Below, piece after piece: positions 27,576 to 35,543 of a stretch of 48,423 bases of DNA. Source of the DNA: Halorubrum yunnanense (GTDB taxonomy: Archaea; Halobacteriota; Halobacteria; Halobacteriales; Haloferacaceae). The notes beneath the pieces are model-generated. The model was not told where the DNA came from and did no database searches. It was given only the letters and a program-made list of their open reading frames with translations. Each line of letters starts with the position of its first letter. The first letter of the stretch is position 1. Position numbers and translations under genes: made by a program. Where the stretch lies: assembly GCF_026586675.1 (NCBI RefSeq), contig NZ_JAODIX010000046.1:1-48423 (forward strand). The letters are read 5' to 3'.

Positions 27576-28172
27576 CTACAACTCTCCTTTCGTGCTCGGC
27601 GTGTCGCTGCGGCGCTCGTCGAGCCGCGTCGCGTCGTCGAGCGCCCGCGCGAGCGCCTTAAAAAGGGCTTCCACCTCGTGGTGGGCGTTGTCCCCTCTCT
27701 CGACTGCGGCGTGGAGCGTCAGACCGGCGTTGTGCGCCAGCGATAGCGCGAAGTGGTCGGCCATAACGCTCGTGAACTCGCCGACCGACTCCTGGGAGAA
27801 CTCGCCCGAGAAGTCGTAGTACGGGCGCCCGGCCACGTCGACGACGACGCTTGCAACCGCCTCGTCGAGGGGGACCCGTCGGTCGGCGTAGCGCCGAATG
27901 GCTCGCTTCTCGCCGAGCGCCTCGTCGAACGCCTCGCCGAGGCAGATCGCCACGTCCTCGACCGTGTGGTGGTCGTCGATCTCGGTGTCGCCGTCGCACC
28001 TGACGGTCAGGTCGAAGAGGCCGTGCTTGGCGAACGACGCCAGCATGTGGTCGAAAAAGCCGATCCCCGTGTCGACCTCGCTGTCGCCGTCGCCGTCGAT
28101 CGCGAGGGTGAGCTCGATCGTCGTCTCGCTCGTTTCGCGGGAGACCGCGGCCGTCCGGTCGTGCTCGCTCAT
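27576..28172 (-). CDS. hisB: Imidazoleglycerol-phosphate dehydratase
   Basis: HisB dehydrates imidazole glycerol phosphate to imidazole acetol phosphate in histidine synthesis. The 198-residue, monofunctional protein has the manganese-binding motifs [27 protein letters not shown] and [15 protein letters not shown]. The length is normal. It is transcribed on the minus strand in the same direction as hisA, but the two are separated by 453 bases that hold dispersed element C. The right end of that element puts TTTATAAA 60 bases before the ATG, so hisB may depend on a promoter supplied by the element. Confidence 0.96.
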   Translation of the reverse strand: MSEHDRTAAVSRETSETTIELTLAIDGDGDSEVDTGIGFFDHMLASFAKHGLFDLTVRCDGDTEIDDHHTVEDVAICLGEAFDEALGEKRAIRRYADRRVPLDEAVASVVVDVAGRPYYDFSGEFSQESVGEFTSVMADHFALSLAHNAGLTLHAAVERGDNAHHEVEALFKALARALDDATRLDERRSDTPSTKGEL

Positions 28173-28228
28173 ACCGGCCCCTCGCGGCGGATTCGTAAGT
28201 CGGTTGCGGGTGTGGGAGAGGGGTGGTT

Positions 28229-28236
28229 TTTATAAA
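28229..28236 (-). promoter_or_regulatory. Putative hisB TATA box within element C
   Basis: TTTATAAA at the right end of dispersed element C, read on the minus strand, lies about 57 bases before the hisB ATG. Transcription would start near 28205 and leave a leader of about 33 bases. The same box closes the other intact copies, so it belongs to the element rather than to hisB. Confidence 0.5.
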
Positions 28237-28598
28237 TGGGCTGTGCGGTGGCGCGCGCCTCCGAGCGGTCGCCGCCGGCGACCGCGAGGAGCGCGTGCGA
28301 GGGAGTCGGCCACTCGGAGCGAAGCGGAGAGTGGCCGACGAGGCTGGGGAGGCGTGAGGCTGCGGTCGTTGTGCGGGGTGGGAATCAAAGGGGCAGTCGC
28401 GCTCGGCGAACCCCAGCGAAGCAAGGACCACAGGGAGCGAGCAACGCGAGCGATCGAGGACCGCAGCGAGCTGTGGGAGCCGAGCGCGGCTGGGGCTTTG
28501 GAGATGTTCGTCACCGACCCACAGTCAGCTATTTATAAGCGATCGGCTGGGTCTTTGGAGGTGTTCCCTGTTGATCCGCAATTACTCATTTATAAATG
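28229..28598 (-). repeat. Dispersed hairpin element, copy C
   Basis: Complete copy on the minus strand. Its left end is duplicated: one TATAAATG-CACCTCCAAAGACCCAGCC unit at about 28545-28598, then a second, closer to consensus, at about 28496-28540. Hairpin 1 pairs 28394-28407 with 28479-28492, hairpin 2 pairs 28305-28315 with 28329-28339 (GTCGGCCACTC/GAGTGGCCGAC), and hairpin 3 pairs 28265-28273 with 28277-28285 (GCGGTCGCC/GGCGACCGC). The right end is TTTATAAA at 28229-28236. It fills the gap between hisA and hisB; there is no credible gene in it. Confidence 0.88.
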
Positions 28599-28625
28599 AA
28601 CAGCGGCAGAATCACATTCTGATGA

Positions 28626-29366
28626 TTAAACCTCGTCCGCCGCGTCCTGCGCCTCCCGCAGCGTGAACTCCCCTTCGTACAGTGCGGTCCCGACCACGAC
28701 CGCGGCCGCACCGGCCTCTTTCAACGCAACAACGTCCTCGACGCTCGCCACCCCGCCGGAGGCGATAACCGGAATATCCACGGCCTCGACCACGCTCTCC
28801 ACCGGCCCCCGATCGATCCCCTCCAGCTGCCCCTCGACGTCGACGTCGGTAAATAAGATTGCGCCCGCGCCCAGCTCCTCGTACCGGGCCGCGGCCTCGG
28901 CGGGGTCGAGGCCGGTCCCCTCCGTCCACCCGCTTACGACGACCTCGCCGCCCTTCGCGTCGAGGCTGACCACGACGCTGTCGGGGTGCGTCTCGTCGAT
29001 CTCGGCGACGATATCGGGCGTCTCGATCGCCGCGGTGCCCAGAATCACCCGATCGAGCCCCAGATCGAGGAGCTCACGCGCGCCCGCCGCGGCCCGGATG
29101 CCGCCGCCGAGCTGGAGGCCGACCTCGTTCGGGACGTGCTCTACGACCGCCTCGATCGCGTCGGCGTTGACGCGCTCGCCCTCGAACGCGCCGTCGAGGT
29201 CGACGAGGTGGAGCGTCTCCGCGCCCGCGTCGATCCAGCGCTCGGCGGCCTCGACCGGGTCGCCGTAGCGCTTGCCCGTGCCGCGCTCGCCGCCGACCAG
29301 CTGGACGACCTCGCCGTCCTGTACGTCGACCGCCGGGATCACCTCGAACTCGGAGAAGCCGCTCAT
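28626..29366 (-). CDS. hisA: ProFAR isomerase HisA
   Basis: HisA isomerises ProFAR to PRFAR in histidine synthesis. The 246-residue TIM barrel begins EFEVIPAVDVQDGEVVQLVG with the catalytic Asp in AVDVQDG. LVDLDGAFEG and the phosphate loops LQLGGGIRAAA and IASGGVASVEDV are also present. The length is typical. It is followed downstream, after element C, by hisB. Confidence 0.96.
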   Translation of the reverse strand: MSGFSEFEVIPAVDVQDGEVVQLVGGERGTGKRYGDPVEAAERWIDAGAETLHLVDLDGAFEGERVNADAIEAVVEHVPNEVGLQLGGGIRAAAGARELLDLGLDRVILGTAAIETPDIVAEIDETHPDSVVVSLDAKGGEVVVSGWTEGTGLDPAEAAARYEELGAGAILFTDVDVEGQLEGIDRGPVESVVEAVDIPVIASGGVASVEDVVALKEAGAAAVVVGTALYEGEFTLREAQDAADEV

Positions 29367-29458
29367 ACCCGCTCGGAGTCGCGGGCGGGGATTAAACGGG
29401 TCGGTTCGTGGGGCGGCTCACGCGCCGCGGTCGCCGCCGTGCCGGCTCGCCGGGCGCC

Positions 29459-30280
29459 TCATTCCACCGAGACGATCAGCGCGGATATCTCCTCGTCGAA
29501 CGCGGCGGGGTCGGTCGCGAGCGCCCCGGCGGTCTCCGCGTCGGCGATTGACTCCACGACGGTCTCACCGTCGACCCCGAGCGAGAGCGCGTCGCCGATG
29601 ACCTCCGTGATCGCCTCGGACGGGAACGCACCGCCCGCGACGAGCACGTCGGTGCCGTTATGCCAGACCGCGAGCCGCGCCGTGACGCCAACGGCGTCGT
29701 CGACCGCCGTCGTCGAGCCGTCCGGCAGGGGGACCTCCCCGTCGAGCGCGAACTCCCCCTCGAACCGCCACGCGGTCGCCGTGTGGCCGCCGGTCACCGT
29801 CGTGGTCCCCTCGTCGACCTCTTCGAGGCCCTCGATCCCGGCGTTCCGGAGCTGCGCGCGGAACGCGTCGACAGCGGCCGTCTCCACCTCCGCCATCAGC
29901 CGGTCCCGACCGACGCCGGCCGGGAGCCCGTCGAGCGCGGGCCGGAGGTCGATCCGAGTCGCGAAGAAGACGACCGGCGAGCCGCTCGCGCCGAACGTCT
30001 CCGCGAGCGCCTCGGCGACGGAGACGTACTCGTAGATCAGCGTGCGTTCGAGCGCGCGCACCGTCACCGGGCCGTACGCCCGTTCGAACACCGTGCTCTC
30101 CGACTCGTCGAGGAGCCGCCAGCCGTCGTCGATCCGGTCGCTCGTCACGGTCGGCTCCGGCACCGGGCCGTCGCGGGTGCCGAGACACCCCGCGAGGCCG
30201 AGGGCCGCGGCGCTCGCGCCCGCGGCGAGCAGTCGGCGGCGCGTGGCTCCGCTCTCGTCTCCCGTCGGCGAGTCGTCCAT
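29459..30280 (-). CDS. Tat lipoprotein of unknown function
   Basis: A 273-residue exported protein with a twin-arginine start (GATRRRLLAAG), a hydrophobic core and a lipobox ending in Cys32 (LGLAGCLG). The body has alternating strands (ITVTGGHTATAWRFEGEF-like pattern) and the C-terminus DEEISALIVSVE. It resembles the DUF6517 lipoprotein at 17645-18283 in general plan but not clearly in sequence. It is divergent to thiB with 139 bases between. Confidence 0.78.
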   Translation of the reverse strand: MDDSPTGDESGATRRRLLAAGASAAALGLAGCLGTRDGPVPEPTVTSDRIDDGWRLLDESESTVFERAYGPVTVRALERTLIYEYVSVAEALAETFGASGSPVVFFATRIDLRPALDGLPAGVGRDRLMAEVETAAVDAFRAQLRNAGIEGLEEVDEGTTTVTGGHTATAWRFEGEFALDGEVPLPDGSTTAVDDAVGVTARLAVWHNGTDVLVAGGAFPSEAITEVIGDALSLGVDGETVVESIADAETAGALATDPAAFDEEISALIVSVE

Positions 30281-30390
30281 ACGGGTCCGCTGCCCACGCC
30301 GCCGTAAATCGGTGTCGTCGCGGCTATCGGGAACGATACTTCCGTGGCCGACTCGCCGCCTTCCCCCTCGCCGTCGCCGACACGGATCCC

Positions 30391-30418
30391 TTATAATCAC
30401 TCGGTATAACAACCGAGT
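30391..30418 (+). promoter_or_regulatory. thiB promoter with perfect inverted repeat
   Basis: TTATAAT at 30391-30397 sits about 26 bases before the thiB ATG at 30420, as in a leaderless haloarchaeal promoter. Between them the 7-base arms ACTCGGT (30399-30405) and ACCGAGT (30412-30418) form a perfect inverted repeat with a 6-base spacer, ending one base before the ATG. A repressor bound there would cover the transcription start. It may be the operator of a thiamine regulator such as ThiR; that assignment is inference. Confidence 0.6.
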
Positions 30419-30419
30419 A

Positions 30420-31700
30420 ATGGCAGACGACACGGACGCGACCATCGACTCGGACCCGAGCGATCGACAAGCGCTGTCGCGGCCCGACCCCTCGACCCGG
30501 CGCCGGTTTCTGGCGCTCGGCGGCGCGGCGGGCGCCCTGGCGCTCGCGGGCTGCAGCGCGCAGCAGACCGGCGACGACGGGGGCGACGGGTCAGACGGGG
30601 AGGACGGAAGCGACGGGTCGGACGGCGACGGCGGCTCCGACGGAGAGGACGGCTCCGACGGCGACGACGAGGAGACCCCAACCCTGACGGTCGCGACGTA
30701 CACCAGCTTCATCGACGCGCCCTCCGTGAGCCCGGGCGAGTGGCTCAAAGAGGAGTTCGAGTCGCGCGTCGACGCCGAGCTGGAGTGGGCGACGCCCGAC
30801 AACGAGTTGAACTACTACGTCGAGCGCGCCGCCTCGGGCGTGTCGGTCGACGCCGACCTCTACGTCGGGCTCACGACCGGGGACCTCGTCCGCGTCGACG
30901 ACCAGCTCGACGACGCTCTGTTCGCTGAGCGGGGCGAAGTGGACGGGTTCGACGCCGTCCGCGAGGGGCTCCTCTTCGACCCGTTCGACCGGGCGATCCC
31001 GTTCGACACCGGCTACGTGAGCCTCGTCTACGACGGTACGACGACTGAGGCGCCCGAGACGTTCGACGGCCTGCTCGCCGACGACCACAGCGGGGCGCTC
31101 ATCGCGCAGAATCCCGGCGGCTCGTCGACCGGACGCTCGTTCCTGCTGCACACGATCCACCGGTTCGGCGACGGCGGCGTCGCGGGCGACGGGGACGAGG
31201 AGACCGTCGCGGGCGACGACGGCGACCCCGACTACGACTACCTCGACTACTGGGCGGACCTCCAGGCCAACGACGTGCGGGTGCTCGGCTCGTGGGACGA
31301 CGCGTACACCGCCTGGAGCAACGGCGAGGCGCCGATGGTCGTCTCCTACTCGACCGACCAGGTGTTCGCGGCCGACGCGGGGGAGGACCTCGAACAGCAC
31401 CGGATCCGCTTCCTGAACGACCAGGCGTACGCGAACCCCGAGGGGATGGCCGTCTTCGCCGACGCCGACGAGCCGGAGCTCGCCCGCGAGTTCATGTCGT
31501 TCGTGCTGGAGCCGGAGGTGCAAGGCGAGATCGCTCAGCGCAACGTCGCGTTCCCCGCGACCGACACCGCGACGCTCCCGGACGACTACGCCGAGCTCGC
31601 GAAGGAGCCGGCCGACCCGGTGACGTTCACGTACGATGAGCTCCAGGGCTCGGTCGGCGAGTGGATCGACGCCTGGGAGCGGCAGTACGCCGGGAACTGA
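30420..31700 (+). CDS. thiB: Thiamine ABC transporter, substrate-binding lipoprotein
   Basis: A 426-residue Tat-exported lipoprotein: RRRFLALGG, then ALAGCS with Cys45, then a Gly/Asp/Ser spacer (about 51-85) that should hold the domain off the membrane. The binding domain matches ThiB: TLTVATYTSFIDAP, PFDTGYVSLVYDG, GSWDDAYTAWSNGEAPMVVS, and the C-terminal VGEWIDAWERQY. It would capture thiamine or its phosphates outside the cell. It heads the thiBPQ operon, 7 bases before thiP. A shared inverted repeat lies over its start. The match to E. coli ThiB includes the conserved aromatic positions. Confidence 0.92.
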   Translation: MADDTDATIDSDPSDRQALSRPDPSTRRRFLALGGAAGALALAGCSAQQTGDDGGDGSDGEDGSDGSDGDGGSDGEDGSDGDDEETPTLTVATYTSFIDAPSVSPGEWLKEEFESRVDAELEWATPDNELNYYVERAASGVSVDADLYVGLTTGDLVRVDDQLDDALFAERGEVDGFDAVREGLLFDPFDRAIPFDTGYVSLVYDGTTTEAPETFDGLLADDHSGALIAQNPGGSSTGRSFLLHTIHRFGDGGVAGDGDEETVAGDDGDPDYDYLDYWADLQANDVRVLGSWDDAYTAWSNGEAPMVVSYSTDQVFAADAGEDLEQHRIRFLNDQAYANPEGMAVFADADEPELAREFMSFVLEPEVQGEIAQRNVAFPATDTATLPDDYAELAKEPADPVTFTYDELQGSVGEWIDAWERQYAGN

Positions 31701-31707
31701 GGGCCGC

Positions 31708-33528
31708 GTGTCCGACGCCAGCCGCGGCGCCGCCGGCGGTCGTCACACGCTCCACGACCGGATCGAAGGACGTCTCCGCGGGCACCTCCTAACCGCGCTC
31801 GCGGTCGTCACGAGCGTGACGCTCGTCGTCGCCTTCTACTACCCGGTCGGCACGGTCCTGATCGAGGCGGTCGTCGTCGACGGCGCGGCCACGCTCTCGG
31901 TGTTCGCCGCGGTGCTGCGCGACCCCTTTTATTTCGGGGAGCTCGCCCGGCTGTTCGCGGGCGAGTCGCCGCTCGCGGTCGCGCGCGCGCTCCTCGGGCC
32001 GGACCGTCGGCTCGGGATCGTCGGGTTCACCGCGTATCAGGCCGCGCTGTCGACGGTCGCCAGCGTCGCCTTGGGGCTCCCCGCGGCGTACCTGCTCGCG
32101 CGCTTCGAGTTCCCCGGCCGCCGGACGCTGCGGTCGCTGACGATCGTCCCGTTCGTCCTCCCGTCGATCATGGTCGCGGTCGGTTTCGTCGCCACGTTCG
32201 GGACCAACGGGACCCTGAACGCCGCCCTGTCGACGCTCGGTCTCCCCCGCGTCGACCTCATGTTCACGCTCCGCGCGGTCGTGATCGCCCACGCCTTCTA
32301 CAACGCGCCGCTCGTCGCTCGAGTGACGACGGCGGCGTGGGAGTCGGTCGACGCGCGCGCGGTCGAGACCGCCCGGAGTCTCGGCGCGGGACCGGTCCGG
32401 GCGTTCTTCGACGTGGTCGCGCCACAGGTGTACCCCGCCGTGCTGACGGGGGCGGCGCTGACGTTCGTCTTCACCTTCGGGACCTTCCCTATCGTGCTCG
32501 CGCTCGGCGGGTTCGAGCTGGCGACGATCGAGGTGTTCGTCTACCACCTCGTCCGCGACCTGAGCTACGCCGAGGCGGCCGCGCTGGCGATCGTCGAGCT
32601 GGTCATCTCGCTCGGGGTGCTCCTCGCGTACCTGCGCTACGAGGCGCGCAACACGGTCAGCGCGCGGGGCGCTCGCCCGCTCCCGCGCAGGTCGCTGCTC
32701 CCTTCGGCCCCGACCGCGAGGGAGCTCCTGCCGCGTCTCGGCCTCGGCGCCTACGCCGTCGCCGTGGGGGTCCTCTTCCTCGCGCCCATCGCCTCGATGG
32801 TCCTCGCGAGCGTCACGGGCGGCGACGGCGCGCTCACGCTGGAGCACTACCGCTTCCTCGTTGACCGCCAGCAGACGGGGGCGGCGTTTCAGGTGCGGCC
32901 GTGGCCCGCGATCCGCAACTCGCTGGCGTTCGCGTCGGCGTCGACGCTGCTCGCGCTCCCGATGGGCGTCGTCGTCGCGGTGCTGACGACCCGGCGGTAC
33001 CGCGGGCGGACGCTGGTCGACGCGGCCGCGATGGCGCCGCTCGCCGTCTCCGGAATCGTCGTCGGGCTCGGGCTCCTGCGCGGGCTCGTCTTCGGCGTCG
33101 AGGTCGCGGGGTGGCGGATCGCGGCGTCCGGCGCGATCGCCATCGTCGTCGCACACGCGGTCGCGGGCTACCCCTTCGTCGTCCGGACGGTTGCGCCCGG
33201 GCTGGAGGGGCTCGACCGCTCGCTGATCGAGTCGGCCCGCGCGCTCGGTGCGTCGCGGGCACGGGTGATCCGCGACGTGGAGCTCCCGCTCGTGTGGCCC
33301 GGCGTCGTCGCGGGCGCGGCGTTCGCGTTCGCCATCTCGATCGGCGAGTTCACGGCGACGGTGGTGCTCGCGACCGGGGGCGACGCGTACACGATGCCGG
33401 TCGCCATCGAACGGTTCATCGGGCGTCGGCTCGGACCGGCGACTGCGATGGGCGTCGTCCTGCTTGTCGTCACCGGGCTCAGCTTCGTCGTCATCGAGCG
33501 GCTGGGAGGTGAGACCAGTGGGCTCTGA
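31708..33528 (+). CDS. thiP: Thiamine ABC transporter, permease
   Basis: A 606-residue permease with two tandem halves, each with a binding-protein-dependent transport domain and an EAA-type loop (ESVDARAVETARSLGAGPVRAF and ESARALGASRARVIRD-type signatures, here shown in part). It therefore forms the whole membrane channel by itself, as in ThiP. The start is taken as GTG 31708, 7 bases after the thiB stop; the in-frame ATG at 31636 would overlap thiB by 65 bases and reads as a low-complexity leader. The stop overlaps thiQ. Confidence 0.9.
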   Translation: MSDASRGAAGGRHTLHDRIEGRLRGHLLTALAVVTSVTLVVAFYYPVGTVLIEAVVVDGAATLSVFAAVLRDPFYFGELARLFAGESPLAVARALLGPDRRLGIVGFTAYQAALSTVASVALGLPAAYLLARFEFPGRRTLRSLTIVPFVLPSIMVAVGFVATFGTNGTLNAALSTLGLPRVDLMFTLRAVVIAHAFYNAPLVARVTTAAWESVDARAVETARSLGAGPVRAFFDVVAPQVYPAVLTGAALTFVFTFGTFPIVLALGGFELATIEVFVYHLVRDLSYAEAAALAIVELVISLGVLLAYLRYEARNTVSARGARPLPRRSLLPSAPTARELLPRLGLGAYAVAVGVLFLAPIASMVLASVTGGDGALTLEHYRFLVDRQQTGAAFQVRPWPAIRNSLAFASASTLLALPMGVVVAVLTTRRYRGRTLVDAAAMAPLAVSGIVVGLGLLRGLVFGVEVAGWRIAASGAIAIVVAHAVAGYPFVVRTVAPGLEGLDRSLIESARALGASRARVIRDVELPLVWPGVVAGAAFAFAISIGEFTATVVLATGGDAYTMPVAIERFIGRRLGPATAMGVVLLVVTGLSFVVIERLGGETSGL

Positions 33529-34651
33529 CCCGCAGCGTCCCGCCGGCGACGCCGGCGGGTCGCCCGACCCCGACGCGCCCCCCGCGGTCGAGCTCGACGG
33601 CGTGACGAAGCGCTACGGCGACACCGCCGCCGTCGACGACGTGACCCTCCGGGTGCGCGAGGGGGAGTTCTTCACGCTCGTCGGCCCCTCGGGCTGCGGG
33701 AAGACGACGACGCTCCGGCTGATCGCGGGGTTCGAGGAGCCCTCCTCGGGCGCCGTCCGATTCGCCGGCGAGTCGGTCGCCGGCGTGCCCCCCGAGGACC
33801 GCGACGTGGGCGTCGTCTTCCAGAACTACGCGCTGTTCCCGCACATGACCGTCGGCGAGAACGTGGGCTACGGCCTCAACTTCGCCGACCCGCCGGAGGG
33901 GGTCACCCGCGACGAGCGCGTCGCGGAGCTGCTCGAGCTGGTCGACCTCCCCGACGCCGCCGACCGCGAACCGGAGAGCCTCTCCGGCGGGCAGCGGCAG
34001 CGCGTCGCGATGGCGCGGGCGCTCGCGCCGGGTCCAGACCTCCTCCTCCTCGACGAGCCGATGAGCGCGCTCGACGCGCAGCTCCGCGAGCGTCTCCGGG
34101 TGCAGGTCCGGCGGATCCAGTCGGAGCTCTCGATTACGACCGTCTACGTCACCCACGATCAGGAGGAGGCGCTGGCGATCTCCGACCGCGTCGCGGTGAT
34201 ACGCGACGGGACGCCCGAGCAGGTCGCGCCCCCGCGGACGGTGTACCGGGAGCCGGCGACTCGGTTCGTCGCCGAGTTCGTCGGCGACAACAACGTCCTC
34301 GCGGGACGGGTGGTGGACGCGGAGGGGAGCGAGAGCGACGGCGCACCCCGAACCGTCGCCGTCGACGTGGGCGGGGAGCCGCTCCGGATCGAGACGGACG
34401 GCGCGGTCGATACCGCCCCCGGCGACCGTCTCACCTTCTGCGTCCGGCCCGAGTACCTCCGGATCGGCGAGGGGGAGAGCCGGCTCGCCGCGACCGTCGA
34501 AAACGCGGAGTTCCTCGGGGAGACGACTCGCGTGACTCTCGACTGGGGCGGGCGCGACCTCGTGGTCCGGACGCGCGATCCCCTCTCCGGCGAGGTCGTC
34601 GTCGGCTTCGATCCCGAGGACGCGCACGTGATCAGTGTCAACGAAGCGTGA
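33518..34651 (+). CDS. thiQ: Thiamine ABC transporter, ATP-binding protein
   Basis: A 377-residue ABC ATPase. Walker A is GPSGCGKT (56-63), the Q-loop FQNYALFPHM, the signature LSGGQ (155-159), Walker B LLLLDEP and the H-loop His213. A C-terminal TOBE-like domain (about 245-377) follows, longer than E. coli ThiQ and closer to PotA/CysA-type ATPases. GTG 33518 is chosen because GGGAGGTGA sits 6 bases upstream, the clearest ribosome-binding site in the window. It overlaps thiP by 11 bases. Its partners define the substrate. Confidence 0.9.
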   Translation: MGSDPQRPAGDAGGSPDPDAPPAVELDGVTKRYGDTAAVDDVTLRVREGEFFTLVGPSGCGKTTTLRLIAGFEEPSSGAVRFAGESVAGVPPEDRDVGVVFQNYALFPHMTVGENVGYGLNFADPPEGVTRDERVAELLELVDLPDAADREPESLSGGQRQRVAMARALAPGPDLLLLDEPMSALDAQLRERLRVQVRRIQSELSITTVYVTHDQEEALAISDRVAVIRDGTPEQVAPPRTVYREPATRFVAEFVGDNNVLAGRVVDAEGSESDGAPRTVAVDVGGEPLRIETDGAVDTAPGDRLTFCVRPEYLRIGEGESRLAATVENAEFLGETTRVTLDWGGRDLVVRTRDPLSGEVVVGFDPEDAHVISVNEA

Positions 34652-34659
34652 CGGACGGG

Positions 34660-35070
34660 ATTTATCAGCGACCGCTGCGGTGGCGTCGCCGGCGCTACGC
34701 GCCGGCTGCAAGCGAGAGCTTCGCTCTCGCCCTGCGTGCCTTCGAGCGGCCGGCAGGCCGCGAGTTGCACGCGCGAGGTCGCCGGACTACGTCCGGCTGC
34801 CAGAGGGACCTTCGGTCCCTCGCTGGAGTCGCGAGCGCAGTGGGCGACCGAAGGGAGCCCCGAGCGAGCGACGAGGTTGTGGAGGTGCGAGGCTGTGCGG
34901 TGCGGGTGGGACTCAAAGGGGCAGTCGCGAAGACGAAGGCGCGCGACGTAAGGACCACAAGGAGGGAGCGGTAGCGACCGACTGAGGACCGCAACGAGCG
35001 CACCGAGTCGTCGCGACTGGGGCGTTGGAGGCCTTCACTGCCGAATCATCGGCAACGACCGATAAAAATC
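34660..35070 (-). repeat. Dispersed hairpin element, copy D
   Basis: Minus-strand copy. The left end is TTTTATCGGTCG near 35070, then GTGAAGGCCTCCAACGCCCCAG. Hairpin 1 pairs 34922-34934 with 35005-35017 (12 of 13 positions). The box CTGCCCCTTTGAGTCCC is at about 34905-34923 on the reverse strand. Hairpin 2 pairs GTCGC 34828-34832 with GCGAC 34868-34872. Further palindromes follow (GCGAGAGCTTCGCTCTCGC). The right end is TTTATC at 34660. It fills the convergent gap between thiQ and the 85-residue gene, and no gene is visible in it. Confidence 0.82.
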
Positions 35071-35100
35071 GATTCCCCCCGACGCGCCGGTCCCGCGGTT

Positions 35101-35358
35101 TCACTTCCAGTGCCAGAAGTCGTTTCCGTCCTCCTCGACGGGGTCGGTCCGCGCCTGCAGGTCGGCGACGTCGTCGGCGGTCGGTTCGTGGTCGTCCGGC
35201 AGCGACTCCATGCACTCGAAACAGAGGAAGAACTCGGAGCCGTCGGTCAGCTCCAGCGTCAGTCCCTGCGTCGACTCGAACGCGAAGTTCCACAGGTCGC
35301 CGATCCCGCCGGCGATCCTGACGGACCGCTCGCAGACGTCACAGGACTCCGAGGCCAT
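35101..35358 (-). CDS. Small zinc-binding protein
   Basis: An 85-residue protein with CDVCERS at residues 6-12 and CFECMES near 47-53, two CxxC knuckles for one zinc site, and a conserved GGIGDLWNFAFES between them. The C-terminus (DPVEEDGNDFWHWK) has two tryptophans. This is one of the conserved haloarchaeal small zinc proteins; function unknown. Confidence 0.82.
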   Translation of the reverse strand: MASESCDVCERSVRIAGGIGDLWNFAFESTQGLTLELTDGSEFFLCFECMESLPDDHEPTADDVADLQARTDPVEEDGNDFWHWK

Positions 35359-35414
35359 ACGAACCGGTTGCGGCTCCGCGCGCTAATGCGTGTCGCCGTC
35401 ATACGTTGGCGACC

Positions 35415-35543
35415 GCGTACAAATGGCTGACAGCAGCTTGGTAGTGAACATCTCCAAAGCCCCAGCCGCGATTTCCGCTCGCTTCGCTCGCGGAAATCGC
35501 GGCTGCCCCTTTGAATCCCGCCCGACCGCGACTCCACAGCGCC
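35415..35543 (+). repeat. Dispersed hairpin element, copy A (short)
   Basis: Plus-strand copy with left end TACAAATGGCTGAC, box GTGAACATCTCCAAAGCCCC, and the most perfect hairpin of the family: AGCCGCGATTTCCGC (35464-35478) pairs with 35490-35504 without mismatch around a TCGCTTCGCTC loop. The box CTGCCCCTTTGAATCCC follows. The copy ends at the CACAGCGCCTCACGCC segment, where the stop codon of the APC permease (35544-35546) is formed by the element's TCA. Hairpins 2 and 3 are absent. Confidence 0.85.

Noticed and set aside
30281-30419. TPP riboswitch before thiB
   Set aside because: The TATA box leaves almost no leader, and no riboswitch helices are seen in the gap.
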